Shown here piece by piece: positions 4,248 to 5,631 of a stretch of DNA of 5,631 bases. Both the position numbers and the translations under genes were made by a program. The notes beneath the pieces are model-generated. The model was not told where the DNA came from and searched no databases. It saw only the letters and a list, made by a program, of their open reading frames with translations. Position 1 is the stretch's first letter. Every line of letters begins with the position of its first letter. Source of the DNA: Propionibacteriaceae bacterium (GTDB lineage: Bacteria; Actinomycetota; Actinomycetes; Propionibacteriales; Propionibacteriaceae); contig JAIRXX010000312.1 of assembly GCA_031268065.1 (NCBI GenBank), positions 1 through 5,631 on the forward strand, read 5' to 3'.

Positions 4248-4901
4248 ATGATTGGCGATCCGCTCAAGGCAGCCGTCTTGAGCATGAAAATCATCCCGAA
4301 CGTCGATCCGGGGTTGGCCAAGGAATTTGAGATTCCCGAAGGCCATCACTCGCTCGGCCTGTTCACCTGTGACAGCGACGACGTGGGCTACACCGCGCTC
4401 GACGAGGCCACCAAGAAGGCCGACGTCAGAGTCGTCTATGCGAAGTCGATGTACGCCGGTGCGGCCAATGCCAACACCAAGTTGGCTGGCGAGTTGATCG
4501 GCGTCATCTCCGGCCCCAACCCGGCTGAGGTGCGCGCCGGGCTGAACTCGATTGTCGAGATGATCGAGAACGAGGCCTGGTTCCTCTCCGCGAACGACGA
4601 TGACTCCATCTGCTACTACGCCTACACCATCTCCCGCACCGGCTCGTACCTCTCCGAGGCTATCGGCCAGCCCGAGGGCACCCCGATCGCCTATCTGATC
4701 GCCCCTCCCGAGGAAGCGATCTACGGCTTGGATGCGGCGTTGAAGGCCGCCGAGGTGGAAGTTGGCGTCTTCTACGGCCCACCCAGCGAGACCAACTTCG
4801 GCGGTGCGCTGCTCTACGGAGAGCAGAGTGCCTGCAAGGCGGCTTGCAATGCCTTCGCTGACGCGGTGAATTTCGTCGCCGCGCACCCAACCGAGTACTG
4901 A
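4248..4901 (+). CDS. eutL: Ethanolamine utilization microcompartment shell protein EutL (trimeric tandem BMC)
   Basis: The 217-residue product aligns along its length with E. coli EutL (219 aa, from memory). Shared blocks include DSDDV (42-46), [22 protein letters not shown] (52-73), [11 protein letters not shown] (89-99), SRTGSYLS (129-136), [15 protein letters not shown] (152-166) and [17 protein letters not shown] (191-207). Two circularly permuted BMC domains occupy about 1-108 and 109-217; EutL trimers form pseudohexameric shell tiles with a gated central pore. Residues reported as the ethanolamine site between subunits correspond to D44, E82 and F112, all kept. ATG 4248 is chosen because AGGAGG (4233-4238) is 9 nt before it; an in-frame TTG at 4239 abuts that site and is unlikely. 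A gene for an extended BMC-H protein follows 28 bp later, paralleling the eutL-eutK order of enterobacteria. Confidence 0.95.
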   Translation: MIGDPLKAAVLSMKIIPNVDPGLAKEFEIPEGHHSLGLFTCDSDDVGYTALDEATKKADVRVVYAKSMYAGAANANTKLAGELIGVISGPNPAEVRAGLNSIVEMIENEAWFLSANDDDSICYYAYTISRTGSYLSEAIGQPEGTPIAYLIAPPEEAIYGLDAALKAAEVEVGVFYGPPSETNFGGALLYGEQSACKAACNAFADAVNFVAAHPTEY

Positions 4902-4929
4902 CCGGCCAACCGCGATCCGAAAGGGGACC

Positions 4930-5532
4930 ATGCAAGCCATCGGAATGATTGAGACTAAGGGCCTGGTTGCCTCCATCGAGGCCGCCGACGCGATGGTCAA
5001 GGCCGCCAACGTCAGCCTGCTCAGCAAGGAGCAGGTCGGCGGCGGGCTGGTGACCGTCATAGTGACCGGCGAGGTCGGCGCGGTGAAAGCGGCGACAGAC
5101 GCCGGGGCCGCCGCCGCCGCACGGGTGGGCGACTTGCTCAGCGTGCATGTCATCCCCCGGCCCATTGACGAGCTGGGTGAAATATTGGCCCCGCTGGGCG
5201 CTGATCCGGCGCCGGGTATCCCGGCGGCGAAACGGCCCGGTTCGGACAGCGTTGGATTCAAAGCCCCGGCCATCCCCAACGTTGCCAAAACGGATGCGGA
5301 CCAGGCGCCGAGACGGGTGCCCGAACAGGCAAAGGCCCAGGCCCAGGCGGTGTCGCTGCCCGGCATCGCCGAACTCGCCAAACTTCGGGTGACCGATCTG
5401 CGCACAATGCTGCGCAAGCTGCCAACGGTCGATCTGACCAACCAAGAAATCAAGTTTGCCAACAAGGAAGCACTGTTGGCGGCCTTCAAGCGGGCGTATG
5501 CCAAAGCTGGCAAGGCCATAGGAAAGGATTAA
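4930..5532 (+). CDS. BMC-H shell protein with C-terminal extension, in the EutK position
   Basis: Residues 1-86 are a single BMC domain ([20 protein letters not shown], a pore-loop region [17 protein letters not shown] at 33-49, then [14 protein letters not shown] at 65-78), which forms hexameric tiles of a microcompartment shell. Residues 87-143 are a Pro/Ala/Gln-rich, probably disordered linker. Residues 144-195 form a predicted helical module ([20 protein letters not shown], then [18 protein letters not shown]). Total length is 200, against about 95 for EutM/PduA and 166 for E. coli EutK, which carries a winged-helix tail. This tail does not look like that one, so orthology to EutK rests on position and architecture only. 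It may bind cargo, nucleic acid or another shell protein. The start ATG follows GAAAGGGG closely. The next BMC gene begins 2 bp after the stop, so the two are surely co-transcribed. Confidence 0.9.
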   Translation: MQAIGMIETKGLVASIEAADAMVKAANVSLLSKEQVGGGLVTVIVTGEVGAVKAATDAGAAAAARVGDLLSVHVIPRPIDELGEILAPLGADPAPGIPAAKRPGSDSVGFKAPAIPNVAKTDADQAPRRVPEQAKAQAQAVSLPGIAELAKLRVTDLRTMLRKLPTVDLTNQEIKFANKEALLAAFKRAYAKAGKAIGKD

Positions 5533-5534
5533 CG

Positions 5535-5631
5535 ATGAAAGAAATTGCCCTGGGGATGATTGAGACCAAGGGTTTGGTCGGCTCTATCGAGGCCGCCGAC
5601 GCGATGGTCAAGGCGGCCAACGTGACCTTGA
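5535..5631 (+). CDS. BMC-H shell protein (EutM/PduA type), N-terminal part, cut by window edge
   Basis: ATG at 5535 opens a frame of 32 complete codons to the window end, beginning [20 protein letters not shown], the canonical start of a hexameric BMC shell protein. GGAAAGG (5521-5527), inside the end of the preceding gene, serves as ribosome binding site at 7-nt spacing. The segment is nearly identical to the start of its upstream neighbour, with a 29-nt run (5586-5614) unchanged against 4975-5003, indicating tandem duplication or gene conversion. It is probably the main, unextended tile (EutM-like), but total length and any tail are unknown. Confidence 0.9.
   Translation, partial: MKEIALGMIETKGLVGSIEAADAMVKAANVTL

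Noticed and set aside
4173..5519. Long open frame on the minus strand (448 codons) opposite the shell genes
   Set aside because: It is antisense to eutL and the extended BMC-H gene, whose products are clearly recognisable. Such frames are common opposite GC-rich genes, and its composition is not that of a known protein.

Overview
The window looks like part of a high-GC Gram-positive (actinobacterial) chromosome. The coding regions are GC-rich, use GTG as well as ATG starts, have clear AGGAGG/GGGG Shine-Dalgarno sites, and encode an actinobacterial-style tyrosine integrase and a PIN/HTH pair. A propionic-type actinobacterium would fit, but the sequence does not settle genus or family.

Left part (1-493): the end of an integrated element. 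A tyrosine recombinase gene runs leftward off the window. It is preceded by three tandem 11-bp repeats that look like arm-type integrase sites, then by a 26-bp copy of a tRNA 3' end (T-loop through CCA, best read as tRNA-Ser) and a strong hairpin terminator. Only the 3' piece of the tRNA is present. The intact gene should lie at the far left end of the element, and host DNA resumes to the right of about 453.

Middle part (494-2570): accessory DNA. A leftward two-gene module (excisionase-type HTH antitoxin, then a PIN-domain ribonuclease toxin, overlapping by one base) sits between two clusters of one repeat family with units of roughly 80-115 bp. The repeats come in two subtypes and in different order on the two sides. 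Possible debris (a weak transposase-like remnant, two tRNA T-arm-like scraps) lies between the module and the right-hand cluster. The last, degenerate repeat copy runs into a TATAAT promoter that probably drives the next gene.

Right part (2571-5631): the start of an ethanolamine utilization bacterial microcompartment (BMC) locus, all on the + strand: an APC-family ethanolamine permease, the trimeric tandem-BMC shell protein EutL, a BMC-H shell protein with a linker and a C-terminal module (in the position of EutK), and the beginning of a second BMC-H protein (EutM/PduA type). The permease would import ethanolamine. The shell proteins would form the compartment in which ethanolamine ammonia-lyase converts it to acetaldehyde; the enzymes are presumably encoded beyond the right edge. 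Between permease and eutL lie a perfect 14-bp hairpin and a second hairpin just upstream of the eutL ribosome binding site, so expression of shell genes may be set separately from the permease.
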